A stretch of 64,000 bases of DNA, from NCBI RefSeq assembly GCF_014656545.1, contig NZ_BNDS01000006.1, positions 146,386 through 210,385 of the forward strand, written 5' to 3'. The translations under genes and the position numbers were made by a program. Below are positions 51,606 through 61,957 of this stretch, one piece after another. Each line of letters starts with the position of its first letter. Within the stretch, counting starts at the first letter, position 1. The notes beneath the pieces are model-generated. The model made no database searches. It saw nothing but the letters and a program-made list of their open reading frames with translations, and was not told where the DNA came from. The stretch comes from Neobacillus kokaensis. Its GTDB lineage: Bacteria; Bacillota; Bacilli; Bacillales; Cytobacillaceae.

Positions 51606-52397
51606 ATGGGTACAATTTTAGATCAAATTATTGAACAAAAGAGGAAAGAGGTAAAACTCCTTCGAGAGAATAGAAATGTAATTCCAGAACCCCATTTTAA
51701 AAAAAGGTCTTTAATTGAAAAACTAGAAAAAGCAGATGAAATTGCCATTATTGCTGAATTCAAAAGGGCTTCACCATCTAAAGGTACCATTAATAATTCC
51801 GTGAAACCCGCTGAACAAGCTGCTATTTATGAAAAAAATGGAGCGAGTGCCATATCTGTCTTAACGGACCAAACTTTTTTCAAAGGATCTTTTTCCGATT
51901 TAATAGCGGTTCGGGAGGCTGTCGAGCTCCCGATACTTTGTAAAGATTTTATCATTGACCCTCTTCAAATTGATCAAGCAAGTGGCTGCGGGGCTGATTT
52001 GGTGCTTTTAATCGTTGCTGCGTTAAATGAAGAAGAACTGCAAGCTTTATATCAATATGCTAAAAACAATGGTTTAGAAGTTTTAATGGAGGTTCACAAT
52101 CAAGCTGAGTTGGAAATAGCGCTTAGAACTGGTGCGAAACTAATAGGTGTTAATAACCGGGATTTAAAAACCTTTCATGTTTCATTAGAAGTAACTGAAA
52201 AATTAGCAGCGATGGTAAAAAGTTCTGGTGCTTTTTTAATTAGTGAAAGCGGCCTACACCATATACAGGATGTTGAACGGGTCAGGAATTCCGGGGCGAA
52301 TGGAATTTTGGTCGGTGAAGCTTTTATGAAAAGTTCAAGCCTTGGGAAAACCCTTAATGAGTTCCAGCTGCCATTAGTTAAAGGTGCAAAACAATGA
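51606..52397 (+). CDS. trpC: Indole-3-glycerol phosphate synthase
   Basis: Closes the indole ring of carboxyphenylaminodeoxyribulose phosphate. The 263-residue TIM barrel has AEFKRASPSKG, SVLTDQTFFKGS, CKDFIIDPLQI, EVHNQAELE and GVNNRDLKTF, with ISESGLHH at the phosphate site. ATG at 51606 is preferred, with AGAGG about ten bases before it, over an ATG at 51567 inside trpD. Confidence 0.96.
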   Translation: MGTILDQIIEQKRKEVKLLRENRNVIPEPHFKKRSLIEKLEKADEIAIIAEFKRASPSKGTINNSVKPAEQAAIYEKNGASAISVLTDQTFFKGSFSDLIAVREAVELPILCKDFIIDPLQIDQASGCGADLVLLIVAALNEEELQALYQYAKNNGLEVLMEVHNQAELEIALRTGAKLIGVNNRDLKTFHVSLEVTEKLAAMVKSSGAFLISESGLHHIQDVERVRNSGANGILVGEAFMKSSSLGKTLNEFQLPLVKGAKQ

Positions 52398-53020
52398 AAG
52401 TAAAAATCTGTGGAATTACGGATGTGACAACTGGGATTCAAGCAGCCGAGTATGGAGCGGATGCCATTGGTTTTGTTTTTGCTGAAAGTAAACGAAAGGT
52501 CTCGGAGGAGAGAGCGAGAGAAATCGCCTCCCACATTCCTTCAGAAGTTTATAAGGTTGGAGTATTTGTCAATGAAACGCTTCCAGAGATTGAGAGAATC
52601 GCTTCAATTGTTGGTCTTACGCATATTCAATTGCACGGAGATGAGACGGCTGAATTTTGTCAATCACTTTCCTATCCTGTAATAAAAGCTGTAAGTTTTC
52701 AAGGGAATGAACAGCTAGCAAGCATTGGGACCTATCCAGCAGATTATATTTTGCTGGATAGTCCTAAAGGAGAATACCGCGGCGGGAATGGTAAAGTGTT
52801 TGACTGGCATCAAGTTGATAAAAATCTGCTAAACAATAAAAAAGTCATTCTTGCCGGCGGGCTGCATGAAGAGAATGTGGAAAGTGCCATTGAAATCATC
52901 AAGCCATTAATGATCGATGTTAGCTCTGGTGTAGAAACAAATGGAGTAAAAGATCTAAATAAAATTAAAGCATTCATAGAGAAGGCAAAAGGAATCGCAA
53001 TAGGAGGAGAAATTAAATGA
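52394..53020 (+). CDS. trpF: Phosphoribosylanthranilate isomerase
   Basis: Amadori isomerase of the pathway. The 208-residue TIM barrel starts KVKICGITD with the catalytic Cys, has the IQLHGDE segment, the catalytic Asp in [19 protein letters not shown], and ends [10 protein letters not shown] and [13 protein letters not shown]. It overlaps trpC by four bases and trpB by four bases. Confidence 0.96.
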   Translation: MKVKICGITDVTTGIQAAEYGADAIGFVFAESKRKVSEERAREIASHIPSEVYKVGVFVNETLPEIERIASIVGLTHIQLHGDETAEFCQSLSYPVIKAVSFQGNEQLASIGTYPADYILLDSPKGEYRGGNGKVFDWHQVDKNLLNNKKVILAGGLHEENVESAIEIIKPLMIDVSSGVETNGVKDLNKIKAFIEKAKGIAIGGEIK

Positions 53021-54219
53021 CCGCTTATACACTCCCTAACGATACAGGCCACTTTGGCAAATTTGGAGGAAGATTTGTACCAGAAACACTAATGAAGGCC
53101 ATAACAGAATTAACTGATGCATACGAAGCGGCGAAACTGGATCCGGAATTTACCTCGGAAATCGAGCGTCTTTCGAAAGAATATGTCGGCAGAGAAACGC
53201 CATTATATTTTGCTGAAAACCTGACGAAATACGCCGGCGGTGCCAATATTTATTTAAAGCGGGAAGATTTAAACCATACTGGCGCCCATAAAATTAATAA
53301 TGCGATTGGCCAGGCATTGCTGGCACTTCGTATGGGCAAGAGAAAAATTGTAGCAGAAACCGGTGCTGGGCAGCATGGTGTTGCCACCGCAACTGTTTGT
53401 GCATTGCTAAATTTAGATTGCATCATTTTTATGGGGGAAGAAGACATCAAAAGACAGGCGCTAAATGTCTTTCGAATGGAATTATTAGGGGCCAAAGTCG
53501 TTAGTGTTACCTCCGGAAGCGCGACCTTAAAAGATGCCGTAAATGAAGCTTTAAGATACTGGGTAGCGAATGTCGAAGATACTCATTATTTACTTGGTTC
53601 CGTATCTGGTCCGCACCCGTTCCCAATGATCGTCCGAGATTTTCAAAGTGTAATCGGCAAGGAAACAAAGGAACAATTTTTAGAGAGAAACGAATCACTC
53701 CCAGATGCCGTCGTAGCATGTATAGGCGGCGGCAGCAATGCGATGGGGATGTTTTATCCTTTTATCGAGGAGGAAGAAGTTGAGCTTTATGGTGTGGAAG
53801 CTGCCGGCCAAGGAGTTGATACACCTTTTCATGCAGCGTCCTTAACAAAAGGAAAACCGGGAGTCCTTCACGGGGCATTAATGTTTGTATTGCAAAATGA
53901 GGATGGTCAGATACAAGAAGCACATTCAATTTCTGCAGGTCTTGATTATCCTGGAGTAGGTCCAGAACACAGCTATTTAAAAGAAATCGAACGGGCTCAT
54001 TATCATTCTATTACTGACAAAGAGGCGCTTGATGCGTTTCAGCTATTAACAAAGCTTGAAGGAATCATTCCCGCTCTTGAAAGTTCTCATGCAGTTGCAT
54101 TTGCAGTTAAACTGGCAGCAGAGTTAGGACCTTCAAAGAATATTGTGGTATGCCTGTCAGGCCGGGGAGATAAGGATGTTGATGCTGTAAGAGCAAGACT
54201 AAGAGGGGGAAATAACTGA
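53017..54219 (+). CDS. trpB: Tryptophan synthase beta chain
   Basis: PLP enzyme that joins indole and serine. The 400-residue protein has the PLP-Lys in [18 protein letters not shown], the [10 protein letters not shown] segment with its catalytic Glu, and [10 protein letters not shown] for the PLP phosphate. All are intact. It overlaps trpF by four bases; the trpA start overlaps its stop by one base. Confidence 0.97.
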   Translation: MTAYTLPNDTGHFGKFGGRFVPETLMKAITELTDAYEAAKLDPEFTSEIERLSKEYVGRETPLYFAENLTKYAGGANIYLKREDLNHTGAHKINNAIGQALLALRMGKRKIVAETGAGQHGVATATVCALLNLDCIIFMGEEDIKRQALNVFRMELLGAKVVSVTSGSATLKDAVNEALRYWVANVEDTHYLLGSVSGPHPFPMIVRDFQSVIGKETKEQFLERNESLPDAVVACIGGGSNAMGMFYPFIEEEEVELYGVEAAGQGVDTPFHAASLTKGKPGVLHGALMFVLQNEDGQIQEAHSISAGLDYPGVGPEHSYLKEIERAHYHSITDKEALDAFQLLTKLEGIIPALESSHAVAFAVKLAAELGPSKNIVVCLSGRGDKDVDAVRARLRGGNN

Positions 54220-55004
54220 TGAACCGTATCGAAAAAACCTTTCAATTATTAAACAATAATGGTTCAAAGGCATTCGTACCATATATTATGGCAGGAGATG
54301 GCGGCTTAGACTCCTTAGTTGAAAGACTGCAGCTGCTTGAGAAATTCGGAGCCTCTGCGATTGAAGTGGGTGTTCCATTTTCTGATCCGGTGGCTGATGG
54401 GCCAACAATCCAGCAAGCGGGAATCAGGGCATTAAACAATGGTACGACACTTAAGGGAATAGTGGCTAAACTCGCTGAAGCAAGGGAGTCCATCAATATT
54501 CCAATTATTCTTATGACCTACCTTAATCCTATCTATGCATATGGTATAGCAAGCTTTGTACACGATATTCAAAATGCTGGGGTTGATGGATGTATTATTC
54601 CGGATATGCCATTGGAAGAAGAGGATATCATTGCACCTAAGCTCGAAGCAGCAGGAATAGAATTAATTCGACTTGTAACACTGACAACGCCAATTGAGCG
54701 TATTAAACAGATTGCTACCAAAGGAAACGGATTTTTATATACCGTCACGGTTAAAGGAATAACTGGTGTAAGAAATGAATTTGACGGTGATATACATGCT
54801 TATTTACAAGCGGTAAAAGAGGTTAGTCCAATCCCTGTATTAGCAGGCTTTGGGATTTCAAATCAAGAGCAAATGCTAGATCTTACAAAAAACTGTGATG
54901 GCGTTGTAGTCGGCAGCCGGATTGTAGATTTATTTGCAAAAAATAATTTGGCAGAAATGGAGCAGTTGATGTCCATTTTTAAACAAAAATCCAATATAGT
55001 ATAA
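54219..55004 (+). CDS. trpA: Tryptophan synthase alpha chain
   Basis: Cleaves indole-3-glycerol phosphate to indole, which is channelled to TrpB. The 261-residue TIM barrel has EVGVPFSDPVADGPTIQQAG with the catalytic Glu, IIPDMPLEEE with the catalytic Asp, and GFGISNQEQ at the phosphate site. Last gene of the operon; a terminator follows. Confidence 0.97.
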   Translation: MNRIEKTFQLLNNNGSKAFVPYIMAGDGGLDSLVERLQLLEKFGASAIEVGVPFSDPVADGPTIQQAGIRALNNGTTLKGIVAKLAEARESINIPIILMTYLNPIYAYGIASFVHDIQNAGVDGCIIPDMPLEEEDIIAPKLEAAGIELIRLVTLTTPIERIKQIATKGNGFLYTVTVKGITGVRNEFDGDIHAYLQAVKEVSPIPVLAGFGISNQEQMLDLTKNCDGVVVGSRIVDLFAKNNLAEMEQLMSIFKQKSNIV

Positions 55005-55013
55005 TGTATAGTA

Positions 55014-55045
55014 GTCTGTTCCTTTAAAGGGGCAGACCTATTTTT
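55014..55045 (+). terminator. Terminator of the trp operon
   Basis: Twelve-position stem (GTCTGTTCCTTT with AAAGGGGCAGAC, two G-U pairs) and a T run. Confidence 0.85.
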
Positions 55046-55149
55046 ATGAAACCAAATCAAGGATGGAAATCTCGTCTTCTTGATAGCTTCCTGAAACTCC
55101 TATATAATTATATATATATTCTTAGAAAACTTTTTCTGCAAACCATTTT

Positions 55150-55172
55150 AAACTTCCGGATAGGAAGTTTTG
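55150..55172 (+). terminator. Hairpin upstream of mnmH
   Basis: Eight-base-pair stem (AAACTTCC with GGAAGTTT) followed by TGTTTGTTTTG. It could act as a second terminator for trp or an attenuator for mnmH. Confidence 0.5.
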
Positions 55173-55211
55173 TTTGTTTTGAACTGAAAAAATAGTAGGA
55201 GCGTTTTTTTT

Positions 55212-56273
55212 ATGAAAGATATTACAGTTGAAGAACTTTTTAACCTTAAGGACCCAATGATTATTGATATACGCTCACCAATTGAGTTTAAAGATGGAGC
55301 GATACCAGGAGCAATAAATATCCCCTTATTTTCAAATGAGGAACGCCAAGAGGTAGGGACCATCTATAAGCATGAAGGACAGGCTGCAGCCAAATGGCGT
55401 GCAATGGAGCTTGTGTCACCGAAAATCCCCAGCATGCTGCAAAAAATTAAATCCTATAGTGAAAACCGGGAGGTAGTGATCCATTGTTGGCGAGGCGGGA
55501 TGCGCAGTAAATCTGTAGTGACCTTTTTAGAATTTGCCGGCATATATGCTTGGCGCTTGGTCGGCGGATATAAAGCTTATCGTCACTATATATTGGAAAT
55601 GATTCCAACAATGATTCCTGATAAAGCAGTTGTTTTACACGGACTGACGGGTGTGGGAAAAACTGAAGTATTAAAGATTCTAAAGAGAAGAGGTTTCCCA
55701 ATTTTAGATTTAGAGGAAATGGCCGGACACAGGGGATCCATCTTTGGAACGGTTGGTCTTGGTGAAGGGAACAATCAAAAAACATTTGATTCGCTTTTAT
55801 TTAAAGGGCTTCAAGAAATTCAGGATGCTGATTATTTTCTTGTTGAAGCTGAAAGCAAACGAATTGGCAAAGCTGTTCAGCCGGAAAAATTAATGGATGT
55901 AAAATTCAAAGGAGTTAATCTATATATTCAAACACCGCTTAAACAAAGGGTAAAGCATTTAGTATCTGAATATGTTCTTCCATACGAGCAGGAACCATGG
56001 TATCATGAAAAAATTTCTATTAGTATGGAACGGGTTTTAAAACGGATAAAGGATACCGATATTAAAAATCAGCTGTTAGAGGCACTCAAAGAACGGAATT
56101 ATCAAGCGATGATTCCAATATTACTTGAATATTATTATGACCCTAGGTATGACCACGCAAGATTAGAATATGAAAAGGAATTTATTGATATTTTGGCCGA
56201 GCATTTTAACGATGCCGCTGATCAAATAACAGCTATATTAGAAGAGCTTTCTTTTCAGCCAGTTTTGGTGTGA
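55212..56273 (+). CDS. mnmH: tRNA 2-selenouridine synthase
   Basis: Converts 2-thiouridine at the wobble position of some tRNAs to 2-selenouridine through a geranylated intermediate. The 353-residue protein has an N-terminal rhodanese domain (about 3-130) with catalytic Cys92 in HCWRGGMRS and a C-terminal P-loop domain with GLTGVGKT (144-151). The start follows AGGAG by ten bases. selD, the selenophosphate donor gene, is not in the window. Confidence 0.93.
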   Translation: MKDITVEELFNLKDPMIIDIRSPIEFKDGAIPGAINIPLFSNEERQEVGTIYKHEGQAAAKWRAMELVSPKIPSMLQKIKSYSENREVVIHCWRGGMRSKSVVTFLEFAGIYAWRLVGGYKAYRHYILEMIPTMIPDKAVVLHGLTGVGKTEVLKILKRRGFPILDLEEMAGHRGSIFGTVGLGEGNNQKTFDSLLFKGLQEIQDADYFLVEAESKRIGKAVQPEKLMDVKFKGVNLYIQTPLKQRVKHLVSEYVLPYEQEPWYHEKISISMERVLKRIKDTDIKNQLLEALKERNYQAMIPILLEYYYDPRYDHARLEYEKEFIDILAEHFNDAADQITAILEELSFQPVLV

Positions 56274-56287
56274 GGAAAAAGGGTATT

Positions 56288-56318
56288 ACACATCTAGAGA
56301 ATAGATGTGTTTTTTTTA
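56288..56318 (+). terminator. Terminator after mnmH
   Basis: Nine-base-pair stem (ACACATCTA with TAGATGTGT) followed by a long T run. Confidence 0.9.
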
Positions 56319-56381
56319 TTTTGGAAAATTTTTTGTGACCATTTAAGACACACTAATCAAGAAACACATCATAGAAATATA

Positions 56382-56425
56382 TTGACTTATGTCAATTTGT
56401 GATTTCTATTTTTATGACATGATAA
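56382..56425 (+). promoter_or_regulatory. Candidate promoter and palindrome upstream of odhA
   Basis: TTGTGA (56397-56402), 17-base spacer, TGATAA (56420-56425) is a possible promoter. Immediately upstream is the perfect inverted repeat TTGAC, four bases, GTCAA (56382-56395), a plausible regulator site next to the -35. Confidence 0.45.
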
Positions 56426-56473
56426 GGAAAAAGAATTGTTTAGTGGTACATACCGGGATAAGGGGGATTGATG

Positions 56474-59320
56474 ATGACTAGTCGAAATCAAAATAACAAA
56501 CATATCCTAAACGATTTTCTTGGTCCCAACCTAGGCTATTTAATTGACCAATTTGAAAAATATAAACAAGATCCTCTTTCAGTGGAGGAAGAAATGCGAT
56601 CTATGTTTGCAGAAATGGATGAAGCTGACCTATATGAACTCGAACCGTCCATTACAGGTGAATTAAATATTCAAACGGTTGAGAATGAAAAAATGTACGC
56701 TGCCATAAAACTAGCTGATCAAATTAGGACTTATGGACATTTAGCTGCTGATATTTATCCATTAGGAAACCATCAGCCGGACAAGACCCATATAGATCTT
56801 GAAAGTTATGGATTATCTGAAAATGATTTGCAGGCATTGCCAGCTGGAATAATTTCTAAAAATCCGATGCTAGTAAATAAATCTGCCTATGAAGCAGTGG
56901 AGTATTTAAAACAAGTTTATACAAAAAAAATTACTTACGAATTTGATCATATTCATGATAGTAAAGAGAGGAATTGGTTGGTTGAAAGAATAGAAAATAA
57001 TAATAACCAATTTTATTTCACCAAAGAAAAAAAGCTGAAATTATTAAATAGGCTAATTGAAGTGGAAGAATTTGAGAAATACCTCCACAAAACGTTTGTA
57101 GGGCAAAAACGTTTTTCTATTGAAGGGCTCGATATAATGGTGCCGTTAATTGATGAAATTATTGCCAAAGCGGTGGATGGCGGAGCTGACACAATTAATA
57201 TTGGGATGGCACATCGAGGGAGGTTAAATGTTCTTGCCCATGTTCTAGGAAAACCTTATGAAATGATCTTTGCTGAATTTCAGCATGCCCCAAATAAGGA
57301 GCTAGTTCCTTCCGAAGGGTCGATTGGAATCAATTTTGGCTGGACAGGGGATGTCAAATATCACCTTGGTTTGAACCGCGAGCTCAAAGGTATAAATGAA
57401 AAGACGGTCAAGATTACCCTTGCCAATAATCCAAGTCATTTAGAATATGTAGGTGCTGTGGTTGAAGGATACACTCGTGCTGCTCAGGACCAAAGAAATC
57501 AAGCTGGTTATCCAAGTGAGGCTTTCGAGTCGGCCCTTGCCATATTAATCCATGGCGATGCGGCCTTTCCGGGTGAAGGGATTGTCGCTGAAACGTTAAA
57601 TTTAAGCCGTTTACGCGGGTACCGGACAGGCGGAACTATCCACATAATAGCAAATAATATGATAGGTTTTACCACTGAATCATATGATTCCCGTTCGACC
57701 CGCTATTCCAGTGACTTAGCGAAAGGATTTGAAATTCCTATCATTCATGTAAATGCTGATGACCCTGAAAGCTGTATACAAGCAGCATTAATCGCTGCAG
57801 AATACCGGACGGTCTTTCAAAAGGATATCCTAATTGATTTAATTGGGTATCGCCGGTTTGGCCATAACGAGATGGATGAACCTATGGCTACGAACCCTAA
57901 GATGTATCTGCTTGTGCATAAACATCCAACTGTCAAAGATCTTTATAAAGATAAGTTGTTGACAGAAGGTATTGCCAATGAACAAGAAATTGGCGAATTA
58001 GAAAAGGTTATTTTTCAAAAGCTGCAAGATGCAAAGCAGAAGGTTTCGGTGAATAAAGATGAAGAATTCCTCCTTCCAGACCCGCCTGACTTTGATAGAA
58101 TCACGATGAAGCTTGAGACGGGCGTATCGATGGATACATTAAAAAGGATGAATGAAGAGTTACTTCAATGGCCGGAAAAATTTCATGTATTTAACAAGCT
58201 TGAAAAAATTTTAAAAAGACGAACAACTGCATTTGACGAAAACGGTAAGGTCGATTGGGCACTAGCAGAAACCTTGGCGTTTGCTACAATCTTAGCAGAT
58301 GGTACACCGATTCGCTTTACAGGGCAAGACACAGAGCGCGGAACCTTCGCACACCGAAATCTTGTATTGCATGATGAACAAACAGGTGAAACCTTCCTGC
58401 CCCTGCACAATTTATCATCAGTAACAGCATCATTCGCAATTTATAATAGTCCTTTAACCGAGGCGGCTGTTGTTGGTTTTGAGTATGGCTATAATGTGTT
58501 TTCACCAGAGACATTAGTGATATGGGAAGCGCAGTTTGGAGATTTTGCAAATGCTGCACAGGTCATGTTTGATCAGTTTATTGCTGCAGGCAGAGCCAAA
58601 TGGGGGCAAAAATCAGGGCTCGTCATGCTGCTTCCTCATGGGTATGAGGGACAGGGACCAGAACATTCTAGTGCAAGGCCGGAGCGCTTTTTACAAAACG
58701 CTGCTGAAAAGAACTGGACCGTTGCAAATGTAACAAGTGCCGCTCAGTATTTCCATTTGTTACGGCGTCAAGCGGCACAATTGACAAGGGACGAGGTAAA
58801 GCCGCTCGTTCTCATGTCCCCAAAAAGCTTGTTGCGAAATCCCCTTGTCGCTTCGTATGGTTCTGAACTTAGTAACGGCACCTTTGAACCGGTGTTAGAG
58901 CAATTTTCATTTTCAAGAAATGATACACAAGTTGAACGACTTGTCCTATGTACGGGGAAAATTGCCATTGACATTGCAGAAGAGGTAAAAGGGGGAGAGG
59001 GTTTTGAGTGGCTACAGGTTATGAGGCTCGAGGAGATTTATCCATTTCCTACTGAGAAGTTAAAACAACTTTTTGCGAAGTATCCTAATACGAAAGAGGT
59101 TTACTGGCTTCAAGAGGAACCAAAAAACATGGGGGCATGGACATTTGTGGAACCACGGATTAATGAGCTTACTTTAAATGATATTAAAGTACAATATATC
59201 GGTCGCCGCCGGCGTTCGAGTCCATCCGAAGGAGAGCCGACTGTTCATAAAGTAATTCAATCAAAAATATTATCCGCTGCATTATCTAGAAGTGATGAAG
59301 GAGGTAATAGAAATGGCTGA
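56474..59320 (+). CDS. odhA: 2-oxoglutarate dehydrogenase E1 component
   Basis: Thiamine-diphosphate enzyme that decarboxylates 2-oxoglutarate in the TCA cycle. The 948-residue protein has an N-terminal [15 protein letters not shown] segment and the E1o core with [18 protein letters not shown], the ThDP motif [10 protein letters not shown] followed by NNMIGFTT, and the C-terminal transketolase-like regions ([35 protein letters not shown]). Two ATGs follow GGGGG; 56474 has the better spacing. The stop overlaps no other gene, but odhB begins within eight bases before it. Confidence 0.97.
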   Translation: MTSRNQNNKHILNDFLGPNLGYLIDQFEKYKQDPLSVEEEMRSMFAEMDEADLYELEPSITGELNIQTVENEKMYAAIKLADQIRTYGHLAADIYPLGNHQPDKTHIDLESYGLSENDLQALPAGIISKNPMLVNKSAYEAVEYLKQVYTKKITYEFDHIHDSKERNWLVERIENNNNQFYFTKEKKLKLLNRLIEVEEFEKYLHKTFVGQKRFSIEGLDIMVPLIDEIIAKAVDGGADTINIGMAHRGRLNVLAHVLGKPYEMIFAEFQHAPNKELVPSEGSIGINFGWTGDVKYHLGLNRELKGINEKTVKITLANNPSHLEYVGAVVEGYTRAAQDQRNQAGYPSEAFESALAILIHGDAAFPGEGIVAETLNLSRLRGYRTGGTIHIIANNMIGFTTESYDSRSTRYSSDLAKGFEIPIIHVNADDPESCIQAALIAAEYRTVFQKDILIDLIGYRRFGHNEMDEPMATNPKMYLLVHKHPTVKDLYKDKLLTEGIANEQEIGELEKVIFQKLQDAKQKVSVNKDEEFLLPDPPDFDRITMKLETGVSMDTLKRMNEELLQWPEKFHVFNKLEKILKRRTTAFDENGKVDWALAETLAFATILADGTPIRFTGQDTERGTFAHRNLVLHDEQTGETFLPLHNLSSVTASFAIYNSPLTEAAVVGFEYGYNVFSPETLVIWEAQFGDFANAAQVMFDQFIAAGRAKWGQKSGLVMLLPHGYEGQGPEHSSARPERFLQNAAEKNWTVANVTSAAQYFHLLRRQAAQLTRDEVKPLVLMSPKSLLRNPLVASYGSELSNGTFEPVLEQFSFSRNDTQVERLVLCTGKIAIDIAEEVKGGEGFEWLQVMRLEEIYPFPTEKLKQLFAKYPNTKEVYWLQEEPKNMGAWTFVEPRINELTLNDIKVQYIGRRRRSSPSEGEPTVHKVIQSKILSAALSRSDEGGNRNG

Positions 59321-60584
59321 AATAAAAGTACCTGAATTAGCTGAGTCGATTACCGAAGGGACGATCGCTAAATGGCTGAAAAATGTTGGTGAGTATGTAG
59401 AAAAAGGGGATTATTTACTTGAACTAGAGACGGATAAGGTTAATATTGAGGTTATTTCTGATTATTCTGGAACACTAACAGAACAGAAATTCAGTGAAGG
59501 AGATACAGTTAAAGTTGGTGAGACCATAGCAACTGTGAGTGAAGGGGGAGCAGGAACACCTTCTGCAGCGGAAAGTAAACCACAAGAAACACAGGTTGAA
59601 ACGGTAAAACCAGAAATTTCAGCTGCAAATAAGAATGAACCTGCGGATGAAAAGCAAGTAGAACATGGGAAAGATCTGACCCAACGCCCAATAGCATCAC
59701 CTGCAGCACGAAAATTGGCCAGGGAGAAAGGAATTAATTTGCAAGAGGTGCCAACTCCTGATCCATTAGGAAGGGTTCGGAAACAGGATGTATCCTCATT
59801 TGATTCAAATGTTTCGCGCAAACCAGCATCAACTCCGAAAATGGTGCCAACAGGAGGACAGGGGAATGTAGAGGACACTTCAAAACCAATCGTCTATGAA
59901 AGAATGTCCCGAAGACGACAGACGATTGCCAAGCGGTTGTTGGAAGTAAAGCAGACAACTGCTATGTTAACAACCTTTAATGAAATAGATATGACTGCTA
60001 TAATGGACTTAAGAAAACGTCGTAAAGATAAATTTTATGAGGAGCATGATGTGAAGCTTGGATTTATGTCGTTCTTTACAAAAGCTGTCGTAGCAGCGTT
60101 AAAGAAGTTCCCATTATTAAATGCGGAAATTCAAGGCGATCAGCTGTTGCTTAAAAAATTTTATGATATTGGCGTTGCGGTTTCAACGGATGAAGGACTA
60201 GTAGTTCCTGTTGTCAGGGATGCCGACCGCAAGTCATTTGCTGAAATCGAAGGCGATATTATGCAGCTTGCCGAAAAAGCTAGATCCAACAAGTTGTCAT
60301 TAAAGGATTTACAAGGCGGAACATTTACCATTACAAATGGCGGAGTTTTCGGCAGCTTGCTGTCAACGCCGATTTTAAATGGTCCACAGGTTGGTATACT
60401 AGGCATGCATACCATTCAGCTTCGGCCGGTAGCGATTGATAAAGAAAAAACAGAAAACCGTCCAATGATGTATCTAGCACTTTCTTATGATCATCGAATT
60501 GTGGACGGTAAAGAAGCTGTTAGTTTCTTAGTAATGATTAAGAAATTATTAGAAGATCCAGAAAAGCTGCTGCTTGAAGGATAA
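59313..60584 (+). CDS. odhB: 2-oxoglutarate dehydrogenase E2 component (dihydrolipoyl succinyltransferase)
   Basis: Transfers succinyl from E1 to CoA. The 423-residue protein has one lipoyl domain (about 1-76) with Lys42 in [10 protein letters not shown], an Ala/Pro/Glu-rich linker, a peripheral-subunit-binding segment (about 128-165, [18 protein letters not shown]) and the catalytic domain with SYDHRIVDG near the end. AAGGAGGTAA precedes ATG at 59313, which overlaps the odhA end by eight bases. The shared E3 subunit is not in this window. Confidence 0.97.
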   Translation: MAEIKVPELAESITEGTIAKWLKNVGEYVEKGDYLLELETDKVNIEVISDYSGTLTEQKFSEGDTVKVGETIATVSEGGAGTPSAAESKPQETQVETVKPEISAANKNEPADEKQVEHGKDLTQRPIASPAARKLAREKGINLQEVPTPDPLGRVRKQDVSSFDSNVSRKPASTPKMVPTGGQGNVEDTSKPIVYERMSRRRQTIAKRLLEVKQTTAMLTTFNEIDMTAIMDLRKRRKDKFYEEHDVKLGFMSFFTKAVVAALKKFPLLNAEIQGDQLLLKKFYDIGVAVSTDEGLVVPVVRDADRKSFAEIEGDIMQLAEKARSNKLSLKDLQGGTFTITNGGVFGSLLSTPILNGPQVGILGMHTIQLRPVAIDKEKTENRPMMYLALSYDHRIVDGKEAVSFLVMIKKLLEDPEKLLLEG

Positions 60585-60590
60585 AATAAT

Positions 60591-60628
60591 AAAAACCGCT
60601 GAACTTTATAATTTCAGCGGTTTTTTTT
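60591..60628 (+). terminator. Terminator after odhAB
   Basis: Twelve- to thirteen-base-pair stem (AAAAACCGCTGAA with TTCAGCGGTTTTT) and T run. Confidence 0.92.
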
Positions 60629-60630
60629 GT

Positions 60631-60765
60631 TTAACGATTTTTAATTGGTTTTAATCCTCTTCGTTCAATTTCCTGTTTTAAAATTTTTATCCATTCCTTT
60701 TCCTTTCCAGACTTTAATGCATCCCGATACGAAACAACCAACTGCTCGTTACTCATAATTTTCAA
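60631..60765 (-). CDS. sda: Sda-like sporulation kinase inhibitor
   Basis: A 44-residue helical-hairpin protein. Read from TTG at 60765 it begins MKIMSNEQLVVSYRDALK, which lines up with the first helix of B. subtilis Sda (as remembered, a KLSDELLIESY-type start). The second helix is EWIKILKQEIERRGL. Sda blocks autophosphorylation of KinA-type kinases when DNA replication is disturbed. GAGGAGG lies about ten bases before the TTG; ATG at 60756 is an alternative. No DnaA boxes were seen upstream. Absent from ordinary ORF calls because of size. Confidence 0.6.
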   Translation of the reverse strand: MKIMSNEQLVVSYRDALKSGKEKEWIKILKQEIERRGLKPIKNR

Positions 60766-60995
60766 TGTGTGAATGCCCTCCTCGGAAAATGGATTGAATA
60801 TTCAGTTTTTATTATTGTAATGTTTATTTCCCGTTTTGAGAACCCCTAAAACATCCTTTTCACAAATTTGTCAGTTTTTTTCTAACATCTTAGATTTTAA
60901 TAAAACCTCCAATGAAGTTTACTCAATTGTTGCACTATAATAGTCCTTTTTATTATACTTATATCGGTACAAAGAATTAAAGGACGGTGGCAGCA

Positions 60996-61199
60996 TTGAT
61001 TCATTTAACTTGGCGTGATCGGGAGACGATAAAAAAGGTAAAATGTATTCATACGGATGCAAAAAAATATATTGTCGACCAAGTTCTTACCGTGGGAAAT
61101 GTTTATGATGTAAAAAATGAAACGGAAGAATTTTATTACATTATTGATAATTCCGGAAAAGTAGGCGGTTTCTACAAGGAATATTTTCAGGATGTATAA
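60996..61199 (+). CDS. Small conserved protein, DUF6501-like
   Basis: A 67-residue protein (MIHLTWRDRETIKKVKC start, VYDVKNETEEFYYIID, GKVGGFYKEYF end). From memory it fits the small DUF6501 family of bacilli. It starts at TTG (60996), five bases behind GGTGG; an upstream GTG at 60987 overlaps that site. Predicted to be a small SH3-like barrel; function is unknown. Terminator follows. Confidence 0.75.
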   Translation: MIHLTWRDRETIKKVKCIHTDAKKYIVDQVLTVGNVYDVKNETEEFYYIIDNSGKVGGFYKEYFQDV

Positions 61200-61205
61200 A
61201 ATAAA

Positions 61206-61238
61206 AATGCCCGGCTAATGAATGCCGGGCATTTTTTC
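61206..61238 (+). terminator. Terminator after the DUF6501-like gene
   Basis: Ten-base-pair GC-rich stem (AATGCCCGGC with GCCGGGCATT) and a T run. Confidence 0.92.
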
Positions 61239-61249
61239 TAATTTAACAA

Positions 61250-61822
61250 CTACCGTGCATCTGGAAATACTCTTCGGATAGTCTCTGTAAATTCATCAAA
61301 GAATCCTGATAATGGTCGTCCTTTCCGAATGTCTCCGGCATAATTATTGAAGCGGTCATAAAAATCAGGGTTTACTGATACATAAACACGATCGATATCG
61401 CTATCCACGGATTTTACAGCCCTTGAAATTTGATTTTCAATATCTGATGTCAAACCATTTCGTGAGGCCTGGTCTAATTTTGCTGCCACATATGCATTGT
61501 TTTCAGTCACAATCACGTTTGCACGGTCAACATCTGGCAGGTTCGCCACTTTTCTTGCTGCATCATCGGCAACACGCATTTTTGAATGATTATCATTTCT
61601 GACATCAAGTAAATCATTGTTTCGTTTTGCATTATAATCTTGTCTATTATCCCGTACGTCTATACCGGTAATGGCTTGCCCTCCATTATTCAGGGCATTG
61701 TAATTCACCCTTGTTGGTTCATTTGCATTACGATAGGCAACATCATCGTTTACATTATTTCTTGCACAGCCTGTTAAATAAAGACTAAAAATTAGGGTTG
61801 TAATGAACAATCCTTTTTTCAT
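61250..61822 (-). CDS. YhcN/YlaJ family sporulation lipoprotein
   Basis: A 190-residue lipoprotein with lipobox LTGC (Cys19). The N-terminal half is rich in Asn, Arg and Asp. The C-terminal half holds the family domain (VADDAARKVANLPDVDRANVIVTENNAYVAAKL; RAVKSVDSDIDRVYVSVNPDFYDRFNNYAGDIRKGRP). YhcN-type lipoproteins are found in the spore membrane and cortex. A ribosome site (AAGGGG) precedes the ATG. Confidence 0.9.
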   Translation of the reverse strand: MKKGLFITTLIFSLYLTGCARNNVNDDVAYRNANEPTRVNYNALNNGGQAITGIDVRDNRQDYNAKRNNDLLDVRNDNHSKMRVADDAARKVANLPDVDRANVIVTENNAYVAAKLDQASRNGLTSDIENQISRAVKSVDSDIDRVYVSVNPDFYDRFNNYAGDIRKGRPLSGFFDEFTETIRRVFPDAR

Positions 61823-61957
61823 CTTTTTTGCACCCCTTTATTTGAGTTGTACATATTTAGCATACCGTGCAAAATAAAATCTATCCTAAAGAATAAATGG
61901 AAAAGCCCGAGGATATGGTAAAATGAAGTATATTTTGGAAAATTGGAGTGTTTTAGG

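Noticed and set aside
61823-61957. Possible fluoride riboswitch upstream of the crcB pair
   Set aside because: The short upstream region has no recognisable crcB-motif pseudoknot elements; only a normal ribosome site is visible.
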